Source: Phoronis australis (Eukaryota > Phoronida > Phoronidae). Taken from it: DNA of 64,000 nucleotides. Shown here one piece after another: positions 24,396-36,800 of the stretch (the first letter of the stretch is position 1; each line of letters opens with the position of its first letter). The stretch lies in assembly GCA_002633005.1 (NCBI GenBank), contig NMRA01000217.1, positions 422,967 through 486,966 of the forward strand. The letters run 5' to 3'. The notes under the pieces are model-generated. The model searched no databases and was not told where the DNA came from. It saw nothing but the letters and a program-made list of their open reading frames with translations. Both the position numbers and the translations under genes were made by a program.

Positions 24396-24409
24396 GTTAC
24401 TATTGCAGC

Positions 24410-24870
24410 TTGGGTTATCATTTTGATTACCGTGATTAATATATATGCGATTACTATTTAATTTGTTGTTATTATTACTTTTGGCAGTTATTATAACTTT
24501 TGCAGTTATTAGTACATTTGCGGATATTATTATATTTACAATTTTTATTACTTTTGCAGTTCTTAATATATTTGAGGATATTATTGTAATGGAGGTTATT
24601 ATTAATGCTGCAGTTATTATTATATTTGCGGTTATTATTACTTTTGCGGTTACTACTAAATTTGCAGTTATTATTACTTTTGCGGTTTTTATTATATTTT
24701 TGATTATTTTTACGTTTACAGTTATTAGTGCATTTCCAGTTATTAATACAATGACGGTTGTTAATACATTGATGATTATTATTACATCTACGGTTATTAT
24801 TACAGTTGGTGTTATTACTACATTTGTGATTATTATTATTATCAACGTTGAGGTTATCATTTTATAAACG
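24410..24870. repeat. Degenerate 18-bp repeats, unit B second block
   Basis: Repeats of the ttattattacttttgcggtt type, well diverged. They produce long hydrophobic pseudo-ORFs in both strands that should not be annotated as proteins. Confidence 0.8.
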
Positions 24871-24985
24871 TTTATGAGGCCTATAACTCTTGCATCACAG
24901 TTAGACTACACCCCCACTGCTGTGTCATGTCGATCCACATCTACGCCGAAATTGTTATAAAACCTTTTGATAAGATTTTAGTATA

Positions 24986-26175
24986 CGACTGCTGTGTGTG
25001 TATACGACAATTTGGGTCATTTCCTCTACAGTGCTGATGTTTTTCAAATGCATCACGGAACGATTGTCGGCTCGTAAATATCCCTTGACATATAACTTGT
25101 GGACACGTGAAATATGATTAATAATCTGCCCTTTCCGTGGTGAGATTTAATGTTAGCTTGATCCAATGGCACGTCTCGTAAAGTGTCGCGCAAAAATGCA
25201 AATCTGTACATGTATATGATTAATTCTATAGATTTTCAGTCTTTCATTTTTGTAAGATGGTTGCTGCAGTCGAATTGCCAGGAAAAAGCATATTACCGTT
25301 GACCCGTGCTTCCAATTCTACTAGGCTCAAGTGATAAGTGTTATTTCCTACGTACTGTTTACCCAACAGCAGGTTAACTATGGTTACGTGACGACAACGA
25401 CAAGAGATCCGTTGATGAAATTCTTTGAATTCATATGTAGATAAGTGCTATGATGCTATTTGTCGCGTAAAAAATCTTAAGTTTGATTTATTATAGTTGT
25501 ATGAAGCATCTAATTCCACAACATAAAACGTCTGTTATGACAAGTCTTCGCGATGACGTGTCTTACGACTCAAGAGAAGATCGGCCAATGTCATTTTTGG
25601 CACGCGTCCGGGTGAAATGACGTGAATCATATAATATATATTATGTGACATATCACCGATAACTATGCACTGAATTGAACAATGGTTGCACTCATTCAAC
25701 ATTCTTCAATCAGTTCCGCGACAGGTACACCATTGATGGTAACAGAAACGTGTATACCTGCACGTACATGTACACGCCTAATCAAGGGGAGCAATAAATT
25801 CCGTTATAATACTCTTCCGCCAATTAATGAAACAATAAGCACCGCTCCTGTTATCCACTTTTCACTCAAGAGTGTACAAAGGACGGACACAAATTCGTGT
25901 ACAAAATTGATTTGAGTTACACTCATAATGTCAAAATGTACTCAAGCGATTAAATAAAAAGAAATTACGCCCACCATAATGTACCAGTAAGTTCCGGAAG
26001 TATCAGGCGATTTGCTGCTTGTAATTTGAATTAATTGCAGAGACGGCACACGAGTAATAACTGCAAACTTCGTGTTACATTTTTTATTTTACTTGGATTT
26101 TTTGTCAGAAAATGTAAATGAAACTGACCTCTAAGTAATCAAGTGTAAAAGAATTCCAACGTTATTCTGGCAGTG
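24986..26175. other. No recognised feature
   Basis: AT-rich intergenic sequence. I see no coding exon, repeat array or RNA gene. Confidence 0.4.
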
Positions 26176-26634
26176 GAGCAGACGGTTGCTGTGCCCGGTT
26201 GCATGAAACAGTCCCGAAAGGGGACTCAACAAATATTCCTAAATACTTTTTGCATTTGCTTATTTTTTAGGCACATACATAAGATTTTCCATCATTTTAG
26301 CTTTATTATGATCTCTTCTTTGACCAAAGGCATTTTCTAATGATTAAACTAAAACTTGAGCCTTAATTCAGTCAAAACAATTAGGGACTTAGTCCTTAAA
26401 TTAGGGACGTTGCATAAAAAGATCCCTACTTGTTTTCAATAATATTGAAAGTTCAACTTAGAGTTCACTGTCGATTTGTATCAAAGCCAAACATGAGATA
26501 TTAATGATACTCAAACATCATAAAAAAGGACAATCAGTATTTTCACAGACCCACGAATACCCAGAAGACTTTGGTAACTTCGTTGAGTTCCTATTTGGGA
26601 CTGTTTCATTCAATCGTGCACTGGAACCTTTCTG
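26176..26634 (+). mobile_element. MITE-like element with terminal inverted repeats
   Basis: The left end contains ggttgcatgaaacagtccc, and the right end gggactgtttcattcaatc, which is its near-reverse-complement. The similarity extends outward over roughly 40 bp through cagtgc/gcactg. The interior is non-coding and AT-rich, with taagtccc/gggactta motifs. It is inverted relative to the truncated copy at 1-392. A non-autonomous DNA transposon is the simplest reading; the target duplication was not resolved. Confidence 0.75.
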
Positions 26635-27154
26635 CAGTTATACATAATATTTTGGTTAAAGGCTAGCAATGAGTTATATTTCTTGCAATGACTTTTCTGC
26701 AAAAGTTGTTAATTTTGCTCCGTTTCTTCTAAAAACTATTATCGCAACACCATTTGAAGATTCCAAAAACAAGGTCTACAAATCAGTCAGGAAATGTCGC
26801 CCGAACAGCGATTGAAGTTTTGTGTTCGTTTCCCTAACCACTAGCAAAAACAATTAATTGCGAGTTATGAACCCGAATGCCAGTTGATCACACGATGCTG
26901 CACGTGCAGAAGACCATGGAGAAATGTTTTTCTTAATACAGTCACAAAACGGCGATTGTTTATGTTCCACAAGTTAACCAATTACGCCAATTTTCAGGTT
27001 TTGATGTTTGGAAGTATAGAGTTATGTTACGTGACAAGTAAAATGAGATAGAAAACATAAAATAGGATGAAAATAAATTAAAATGAACACATTGATGGCC
27101 TTAAATCAGATTTACTGATATCCATGTGCATCTTGACTTTATCGAATTAAGAGT

Positions 27155-27615
27155 GACTCCATATAAAAACCAACAGGTAGAGTCTATACCCAAAATCACC
27201 GATTTTTTTGAAACTTAGCACATGAGTTTGGTTTGTTGAGATGTAGGAAAAACTCACTTTTTAAGAATTTTCGTTCATTATTTTTCTTTTTATGACCTGT
27301 ACCTCCATTTTGCAACAAAATTGGGCGTCGAAGTAGGCATGTTTGAATGCATTTTACTACCATGTGTGGTAAGGACAAAACAAATGGATAATACGAATTG
27401 AAAGGGCAATGGCTGAATAATTTAATGGCATAACTTTCAAAATCCATTTTTAAATTTGTACGTTTTGAATTTGTGAGGCAAAAACGGCTATTTTTCAGGT
27501 TTTCACTGAAGCCATTTTCGGCCAAATTTGGCACTCTGTAGCAGCCATAACGCACCTTTTCTGAAATTGACTTTATAATAATTTGTTTAGTCATTCCCAA
27601 CTTGTTCATAATCTA
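27155..27615 (-). repeat. Dispersed repeat, inverted partner of 29040-29465
   Basis: Read on the minus strand, this ends in gtatagactctacctgttgg, then tttttatatgga, then ctcttaa. The 29-kb copy has gtatagact, ctggtttttatatgga and ctcttaa in the same order on the plus strand. Weaker similarity (aaaatggcc, ttagcct blocks) continues inward. Family unknown. Confidence 0.5.
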
Positions 27616-29039
27616 AAATAAAAAATCTTGCCTCTAATGTAGTTTTTGCGTACGAAGCATTACACGAACTGCACTTCGTCCGTTTGCATGTTCTCAGTTG
27701 CCTCTGCTGCCAATAGGGGGCTCTTGGAACATATAATTAGCTTGCGAAACACGACATAAAAACCTTGTATTTTGGAGAAAAGGCAGACAGCATTATTAAT
27801 TACCATTCTATGATTATTGATGATTATTGCTTATAACATAAAATACGTAACGTAAATCAACTGGCATGCGTGGTTCTAAATGATAGATGGCACTGTTTTT
27901 GTTTACGTAGAGACTGAAGACGCATCTAGAATAAGAGCAGTAACACGAGGACCTTGCTGTAATTCAAGACTTCGCGAGATATTGCCCTGCATTTTAAATG
28001 ATAACACGTGGTTTTGGATAAATTTTAGAGAGGTTCTAGTGTTACTGAACTCACCCCTGCCTTGATTTCTATCTGCCTTGTTCGTGCCACAGGCAAAGGA
28101 AGGCAACCAAGGTGGATATAGCCCCGTAGTGTTCAGTGCAAAAAATCCTTCAACTTGTCAATAGTCATTGTAACTTTGGGTTCATATTGTAATGTTCCTG
28201 ATGGTTGCTACAAATTTTAGTCACCACCAGTCGCCAGAAATCTGGTGTTCCCCCCACACACCGGACACCCTAACGCTGAATATTTCTGTCAGTGTGATCA
28301 TCAGTGGTATAAAAAGGTACACATTCACAGTCAATAGAAAATAATTCACGAGATACAATTTTATTAATGACTCATTCATGACAGACATGAAGTAAACAGA
28401 AGTAACGCTCTCGACTTCATATATCACACATCTCTGAGTGGTATGCTACAAAACCAGGCTAAACGTTGAGCTCATTTACCCGACTTCATTCAGTAAATCT
28501 GACCATATAACAGCATCTTCAGCAGAAATTGCATCGTCATAAACATTGCTGCGGACAACCTCGAAAAAATCCACCAATCTGCGATTCACTTAATATCACA
28601 GGTAAACACTTTACCAGTGGGTTCTCGTAATGTTTTCCCATTTTGGCACTTCCGAGGGTGAAAGTTTTTACCTGACTTATCTCCTTCATCGAATATGTTC
28701 CTCAGGAAGTTCTTAACCTTTGCTGAAAATCTTGTTGACCTTTTACCTTTTTTCAATGCCTAACCTATTGCTTCAGCATTCGTCTCATCCAAATAGTATT
28801 CTGAGGCTGCCTCAAATGACACTCCGGTTCTTGCATCTGAAAGCATTNTTTAAAGCAGACTTCTTGCCTAAAAGTTTATTCAAATGGTTTGTTAACTCTG
28901 CTCGTCATTTCCAAACTATGAAAATAGACAGTTTTGAAAGACAATATTCACTAAGGTGCAAAGTTGAGGCAAGATTTTTTATTGCTCAATCATCAAGACT
29001 AACTCTTTAACTGTATGTTCAAAACGTCACATAAGGCTA

Positions 29040-29465
29040 CAAGGTGTTTTATGGCAGTAAGAAGGTCACAAAAATGGCCACTAAAATTAGCCTCAAAAAG
29101 TGGTCTGTGAATTATCTCCCCTGTCTAGCATAAAGCTGTCAGATTTTAATAAATGGCACAGAATTATGTACAGCATACGTTGGTTATTTCAGCCACCAAA
29201 ATATAGCTTTTGATCTATTTTGTATGTGACTCATTTTGTTGCTGAAAACATACGATTTTTGAGACGGCTAATATGCCCAATTGTGCCAATTTGTGTTATC
29301 ATTCTCCAGCGGCGAAATTAGGGGTCATTGAGTGCACAAAATTTGTCATTTGGGTTTATGTTAGGATACCTACCCATGTACAAAAAATGAAGTTGTTTTA
29401 AATTTTGACGTATAGACTGATTTTTGAAAATCTACTGGTTTTTATATGGACTGTCTCTTAACAGG
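29040..29465 (+). repeat. Dispersed repeat, inverted partner of 27155-27615
   Basis: The plus-strand copy of the repeat above; the best-conserved part is 29365-29465. The two copies are about 1.4 kb apart in opposite orientation. No coding potential. Confidence 0.5.
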
Positions 29466-30837
29466 TGGAGTGACATTTATACATATTCTAAACTCTCAGG
29501 AGTGAAACGCACTTTAATTTCTCGTAACCACACGTGCGTGAATGCGTATTCTGTGTTGAAACTATTAAGCGAAAGGCACGGTGTCGAACGTTTTAGTAAA
29601 ATACTTTTCGAACGGCAATGTAATAATTTTCCGTTAGCAGTACTCTCTTTCCATAAATTTAGATGTTTCATTTACTAATTTAACAGTTCGTTAAAAAAGT
29701 TTAGTTAAAAGACTTTCGATGTTTCAAATCTAATTATTGTGTGTCTATTTTAAGTTTTCTACTTCCATGCAACTTGTCACGGATTACACGTTCAAATATT
29801 CGAAATCAAAAACTCGGTTAATTAATGAACTCATGAAATGCAAGCAATCACTGTTTTGATGCCTTGTTTAAAAAAACACGATCTCGTAAATACCACGTGA
29901 CCAATTGTTGTGTTACCCTATGCATCACCCAATTTTGCATCGCAGCGGACATGTTCACTGTCTGAATTATATTTCGTGACAATCTTTTTTTAGTAAAAGG
30001 TCCACATTCTCAAAAATTCGAGACCCCCTTTTTTAGGCTGAGTGCGCGCATGTGATCTGCCAATATAAATGAATTTGTGAGTGCAGGGGTCATTCATGTA
30101 CAATCAATGTATATGTCCCTGGCACGCATTTATATCTGTATTAAGAAAAATTCTGTTTATTTACACATAAACAGTTAGTTACAAAACACGTACACTGTCA
30201 TTGGGTTTGTTCTGCGAAAACCTATAAAATGTGGAGTCTACGGGGCTGAAATTAATATGAGACTTCAGGTCAAAAAGCATGTTTGGTTCTGTCATGAAAA
30301 TTTTTACGGTTCATTTTCCACCAAAAGTAGTACGATAATGCTTTGCTTTTTCAAAAAATCACCTTATATCAGCTCAAGTAATGCGGAAATACTCTTTGTT
30401 TTGTTCAGCTCAAATCAACTTCAGCGATGCAGTGATCACGATCACATCTAGTGAGATGCATTTCAATAGAACCAGCGACACTTACTTCACTTTTAACATA
30501 TGCTTTTGTTGCCTGAGTAAAAGTAATTCACTCCCTTATCCAGACACTTTTAAAACGTAATGACAGATATGCAACAAGCTATGATAAATTCACGAACTTT
30601 CATCTAGTAATAGTCATAGAGTATTGTACAAATGGATTGTATGTTCTGGTAACGATTTTCATCCCAATTCCAAATTTACCGCAGATATGAAGCATTTGTA
30701 AAACACTTCATTTGTGTTACAGATACTGGTAATGCCTTACAGACATTGAATTTTTATCCGTATACATGAGGAAACCACGTTTTTTTAACTTGAGAGTCCC
30801 GTTTCATCAACAACAGACGGTATTTTTAAATGTCCGA
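29466..30837. other. No recognised feature
   Basis: AT-rich intergenic sequence without clear coding exons or repeats. Confidence 0.4.
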
Positions 30838-31085
30838 GTTACATAAGGCCGCAAGCAAATAGTTGTGCGACGATCGAGAGATGAAAAGCGTCGGCCGGGT
30901 GTCGGTGTCAAAAATCAGCAATCGGTACGCCATCAGCCGGACTCTCATTCGCAGGATCGTCGGTATGAGATCTGGCGGGAATCGCCAGACCATCGGTAAC
31001 ATCGACCGATTGTTGCACGGCGACGTCTGGCGATCTCTAGTTGGTGCAATGCCTATGGCGACATGTTCAAGATTGTCTTCCCATT
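30838..31085. other. GC-richer block with hairpin potential
   Basis: A local island with many CG dinucleotides in AT-rich surroundings. It contains tctggcgggaatcgccaga, a perfect 7-bp stem, and repeated atcggt/accgat motifs. An open frame (30863-31102) crosses it but has no recognisable domain. It may be part of an old mobile element. Confidence 0.35.
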
Positions 31086-31825
31086 GTTTGCATAGAACGT
31101 AAGACTAGCATCAGTTTTGCATCTTGAAATGCCTGCAGATCATATATCTGGCTATATTCCACAGATCCTGATGTCTTTTGTCGGATCGGGATATAGTTTT
31201 GCCAACATAACTGCGCCTAAATAAGTTTATTTCATTTAACCAGTAGAATTAACCACGCATTATGGTTTATATAACTTCATTTCACTGACAGCTGAGACTA
31301 GAATTGCATGAAATCAGTTATTGAGTCAGTGACATAAGCCGCGTCAATAAGCCTCCACTTAAGCATTTAACGTGAATGTATTTTTGAGATCTAACTGTAC
31401 ACGTTTTGGTTAAAAAGGGCGTTTCGCAGCAATTAACACTGCAGCTGTTCTTAACCGAGGCACTTTGGAGTTTAAAACATAACCACGTTCCTCCAATTTT
31501 GAATTGTTGGCGAATGAGCCGGCAACGCAAGTAACCGGCAATGCCCACTTTGAGCCTGCTGCATTTTCGAATTCGAAGCTTAAAGGATGGCCAACCCCAA
31601 TAAACGTTTTCTTGAGTCACTGATGGTTTCGATATCCTTGTCAGCAATGGAAAAGGAGTCCGGCCTATCACGTTAAGGAATGAGACCGGCTCTATGAAAT
31701 TTGGTGTTCTGTCCAAGAAGCAAACCTTTGATTTATACCTCTTTGAGTGATAGAATTGACCTCAATTTGACCCTTACTTCGACGAGACGTCGTTCCTGGG
31801 TTTACAAAGTACTTAATATGCCTTT

Positions 31826-32069
31826 ATTCCTTGAGACCTTGCTCGGTGATACGCCGTGACAAGCTAACTTGCAGTATTCCTTGAGACCTTGCTCGGTGAC
31901 ATGCCGTGACAAGCTAACTTGCAGTATTCCTCGAGACCTTGCTTGGTCGGTGACAAGCTTACTTACAGTATTCCTTGAGACCTTGGTCGGTGACACGCCG
32001 TGACAAGCTAACTTGCAGTATTCCTTGAGACCTTGCTCGGTGACATACCGTGACAAGCTAACTTGCAGT
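31826..32069. repeat. 50-bp tandem repeat, five copies
   Basis: Unit attccttgagaccttgctcg, followed by gtgacacgccgtgacaagct and aacttgcagt. Copies start at 31826, 31876, 31926, 31970 and 32020. The third copy is 44 bp, with an internal deletion and cttggtcggtg in place of ctcggtgac. The array produces a repetitive minus-strand ORF that is an artefact. Confidence 0.95.
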
Positions 32070-33594
32070 CAGTTCTTAAGCACTAAAGGACTGTCAGTTG
32101 TTTGGAAGAAACGACGTTACCGTCTATTTAGTCAAAGAACAGTTTCTGATCAATGTCAGGACAGTAAGTGGTCGGAATCAAAATTTGTTTTTTTGTGGTG
32201 ACAGTCTGGTTTATAACAGCTGATATAAGGCAAAATGAAATATTATGAAAAATGATATGACACAAAAAACAAATTTTCCTAAATGTAATTCAGTATTTGT
32301 TGAACATGCTCAATAGTGCAATTATTTGCTTTTGGCTCATAGTTAAAAAAGCTGAATTTTGGTTGTTTTTCCGTCCGACTGGCCACAAGAAGTAAAGAGA
32401 TGGTCTGATGCCTTTCCCGTGCACCATGCTTAGGCCACAAGGCCTTGATCACCTGATTATGACTGAAGTGAGCCTCATGGGGAAAGCCTTCCGATGTACT
32501 TACTTTTCCTAATAAATTTGGAAAGACTGTTAAAGCTGAATGATCAAGCGATTTCGTCCAGGCCCGTTATATGTTCACCAAGTGGCAGGTTGCGTAGTCT
32601 TTGATGGATAGGGAAAACCATACTACATTAGGTGTTCGGGAGTGTCGGCTTCCATGCCGCACTCGGGCAACTTGAGCATGTCATGTGACCTGTGATGTTT
32701 CGCTGCTAAGGTACATGTGGGTTGCTGCGTCCAGTAATAGTATGGATCACGTGCAGAACAGCAAGCCTATCTAATGTTAAGAACCTCTTAGAACCCTTTG
32801 GTTCAATACGGGAGATGGAAACGTTTGGTTTATATGACTAGACATGTTGAAGAGCCTAAATTCATCATGATCACTAAAATTGCAGCCGCTTATTTCTGTG
32901 GTAAAAAACAGCAAGATTCATGTTGTGTAGAAGCTTTTATTGTTTATTAGTCAATCGAATGGTCCATTGAAGTGTCTCGCATTTCCCACGTTTTGTCATC
33001 TATTCAAACAACCCCATTACTCTTCCAAGACAAACATGTAGATATTTCAATTGTTCATTTGCTTGATGAAATCGATTTGTGATTTTCAACTATACTTGTT
33101 TACTTGTAGCCAACGGTCTCATTCTATATTTGTGTCGACAAATCATTTATTACGCTACAATAGCTTTATGAAAACGGATGAAGAATGCCTTCGCCATAGT
33201 TGCACGTTCGGCAGACGATCTTGTATCGCCGACAGTTGTCACGACTGCGGTTGAATATTTCTAAAATCATTCAGTTTTGCTAGCTTACAAAAATTAGTCC
33301 TTTTCAGTAATTAAACTTACTGGTACGGTTTATTGTGCAGAAACTGAAAAAGCAAAATCGAACAACGAAATCAAAGACCTGATGGCTACGGCAAAAAACC
33401 TGGCCATGTTCCATAGACTTATAGTGGCATAGATCGTGAAAAACAGACTAAATTGCATTACTCAAAGTGGTTCTATGTCACTGAAACAAAAGTCAAACTG
33501 TTTATCAGATAATTTTACGGTTTGTTCGTAAAGATTTTGGTTTTCTGTTGATGTCAATACATTTTTCCATTGGATTGAAATTTCCAAAAAAAAA
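32070..33594. other. No recognised feature
   Basis: Intergenic; no convincing coding, RNA or repeat structure seen. Confidence 0.4.
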
Positions 33595-33800
33595 AACGAT
33601 TTGTCAACTAGTCGACACTTCGTCGATTTTTCTCCTACACGGCAAAGCATGCCTCCTTATTTGTTATGGCAAGACATAGACTTTGTGCATTTCCCATATA
33701 TGGAAATGTGTCCTTTGAATTTTGATGTAAACAAAACAATGGCGATTTCAAGCAGCAACCAGTCCAACTTCTTTGAGCGCATCCGTGCATATATAAAGTA
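33595..33800 (+). repeat. Dispersed repeat, copy 1
   Basis: Shares an ordered set of blocks with 57045-57205: tttctcc(c/t)aca, gacatagac, ttatggaaatgtg-like, gatgtaaacaaaac, gcgattt.aagcagc and gagcgca. The orientation is the same. Family unknown, non-coding. Confidence 0.65.
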
Positions 33801-36800
33801 CTCAAAAAGTAACGCCCATTCATTTTTGTTCATAAATTGAAAAGTAATGCTTGTTTTTGAAGTATAATTCAAGACACACATTTTAAAATCAAAAACCCTT
33901 TTTGTGAATTTCAAAATGAAGCTTTTAAAGCGACTTGAGTGTGAATAAAAAAAGTCACAAGATAGAGATACCGAAGACATTTGGTGAACGCGGGTCGCGA
34001 CAGTACACGTTGAATGATGAGACAGGCTGGAACTGATCCGCTATTTTGTGACTTTTGTTTTTGAACTGTTTAACTTAATCGCCAAGTTAACTTTTTTACT
34101 GTACAAATTTCAAGCAATTGTGATATCAAAAAATTTGTTTTAAATAAACTTTCTCGCGAGGAAACAACTGTCTTATTTTACTTCTTATTAAAGTTATTCT
34201 GAAAAGTATGAAGGGGATGTTACTATTTGGAGTGCAACTACGGTACGCAGAGATTACCTACGACAGTCTTCCTGTCTGTTCACCCAAAATGGTCATTATA
34301 ACGTTCTCTATTCATTCCCCAGTTTTTGAACACCTTCATCCACTGTGATAGTGAGGCATAAAGAAAATGGAATAGAAGAAAATGTCCTCGTGCCGCCATG
34401 ACCAACATACTTCCGCGAGCCTGTTTGCATGACTATGACATGATGGGATCAGCAGATGACCCTCGTCTATTGCCATGTTGAGTTCTCAAATAATGATTGA
34501 AATTTTGATTACTTTGAGCACTGAGGAAGTACAATTTTAATTGCTATATTCTTTACTAATTACACCATAGTAAAAGAAGGAATACGCCGCGATAGACAAA
34601 AAAGCATATTTGGATCTAATCTGTAATTTTTTTGAGAATTCATCCGATGAATTGTTAATTTTTAGTTGTTTGTTTTATTTTCAAAAGTCACCTGGACTGA
34701 ATTCCGTAGACTCCAGACAATTGCAGGTGGAGCTTATACGATAACTTGGTTGGGTTGCAAAATATTTCGGGAAGATTTTCGTGATCTCGTTCTTCTTTCA
34801 AGAAACTAGGTCAACGGAACATGACATGAGCTGAAGTGGTCACGATGCGGTCTCCAGTGTAGTCTCATATCTAACCTCTAGTAGCATTTGCATAGAGTCT
34901 CGTCACAAGGGAACGAGACCGTTGTCTACGAGTCGGTTCGTAGATTAAATAATTCATCGGAGTATTCAATCTACGGTCGGCTCACCTACATGTACTACTG
35001 CCAAACATCATAGCAACGGAAATCGACGACATGTGATGATTTCGCTCAAAAATAGTTCAGCAAACAGAAAATTTACGAGGAAAAAAGACTCTAAGTGAGT
35101 TGATCAAAAGCCGAAATTGTTTCTTGGTACTGTTTTTGATGCCTGATATTATAGTGTCACGTTTATCTTTCGTCTGAAAATACCGCGCGTGGAGATAATT
35201 TGACCGGGCAGTACACTCAGGTGTTGGCTTAGGTGGCACCAAAAAGTTTAGATATGAACCGTTTGGTGGCACTGTACACTTAGACTGCAACCGGGAGCAA
35301 TTTGCGAAATTGATTTCTCAGGATAGACCGGGTTTGGCGACAATTTTGAGGTATGCACAACAGGAAAGTTCAATGAATCTCGGTTGGTTTAATTATATTT
35401 GTGAGCATATGACTGAGAAAATCCCATTAGGTCGGCTGTAGGCCTGGGTGCACTTTCGTTCAAAATGATGTCCCCGTATAGCATTGCTGCATTGGTGCTC
35501 AGTAACCGAGGAATGTGCTGCCATTTCAGCTAGCCCTCAAACAAGCCACAATAGCAAGAATGTGGTTGGAATGGAGCACTTTTGAACCACATTTGTTGTA
35601 AATTTGGTTTCAGAGTCTAGCGTTGGCTCATGTCGAGCATTAGCTGAGAGGTAGTGGTTTGGAGCAGAATACTTAATTTTGCGTCTATACCGTCTCTTCT
35701 GGAGCCTTGCTTCCTTTTAGGCGGAAATGTAAGCTGTCAAAATGTGTAGCGTTTCTAACGTAAAATGTAAAACGATTTGCAACTTTTCATTTTGTTCACA
35801 GAGTTTCCGACAGAGCAGAAAAAAGGCAACAAGTCCACTGAGCAAAACCGAGGTAGAACTGTGCAGTGCTGCCATATGAAGCAAATGCATTGGAGGCTGT
35901 TCAATTTCCCAAAACGAGGTCATTCTGTTACTGAGATGTTTGACAATACTAAGCAGTGAACTAATTAGCACGCGTATTTCAACATTTCGAAATGTCACAT
36001 ATTTCTCTCATGTGAAGAAATCGTTCAGAGACAAATAAGTAAATTCTATTGCTGCTCAAAGATTTGAAATGCACGCTGCCATTTTCATGAATAACTCCAA
36101 CATTGAAACAGATGTACTTTAAACCAAAGTGTTCTGCTCGAGTGACATTGTGAGCAGTGTGCATGGTGATCACAACCCACGTTTAGCATCTAGATAATGG
36201 CTCAAGTTACGCCAGTTGTAAAATATGCTTTTCATGTTTGACTGATTTAAACACACCGGTTGACTTCATCTTTGATTGAACAATGGAGATTCAGCTGTCA
36301 GAGATGTACATATAATCAGGCTGTAATGCGAGCCTGAGTTCGGAAACTAGATCCTGGACCCTAATTTCGAACTCACAGCTGACTCAGATTGAGACTCGAA
36401 ACCTAGCCAATCATGCTGCAGGATTCGAATACAAATTAAAAATAGAAAATAGACCCTGCTTTCCTTCAAAGCACCCTCATGACGTGACAGCGGATGGACA
36501 AGTGCCTTACGAATAATGTAATTTGACCTCGCATAAGGTGACTTGTTTTAGTTTCTTGCTAAAACAAAATAATATTTTTAACATCTGCGGAACATTAAAA
36601 TATCTCTTTATGTCAAACAAACGTTTGCACGCACACGCACGCGCATTCACGCACAGTACACATACACGGTCAGCCTTTTTGCGAAGATTCCGAAAAAATA
36701 TCAAATGACCGCAAAATTGACGCAATTTTTTACCTTCCAAAATATTCGGAATTTATTACGGGAAAAAATCAAGCGCGCAAACAATGTAAAGATAAACGCC

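Larger units (their letters stand above)
23721..24985. repeat. Duplicated unit B
   Basis: Second copy of the 1.3-1.4 kb unit, aligned with 22298-23720. It keeps the flanks (tgtgtgtttcacaacacatg, gtttcctgcatttttacg, acgccgaaattgttataaaa), but its first minisatellite block is short and decayed (about 23940-24260), while its second block is longer (24410-24870). Confidence 0.85.

Noticed and set aside
27196-27609. 137-codon minus-strand ORF
   Set aside because: Falls inside a dispersed repeat that recurs in inverted orientation near 29 kb; no domain recognised.
31318-31716. 132-codon minus-strand ORF beside the 50-bp array
   Set aside because: No recognisable domain or supporting splice structure.
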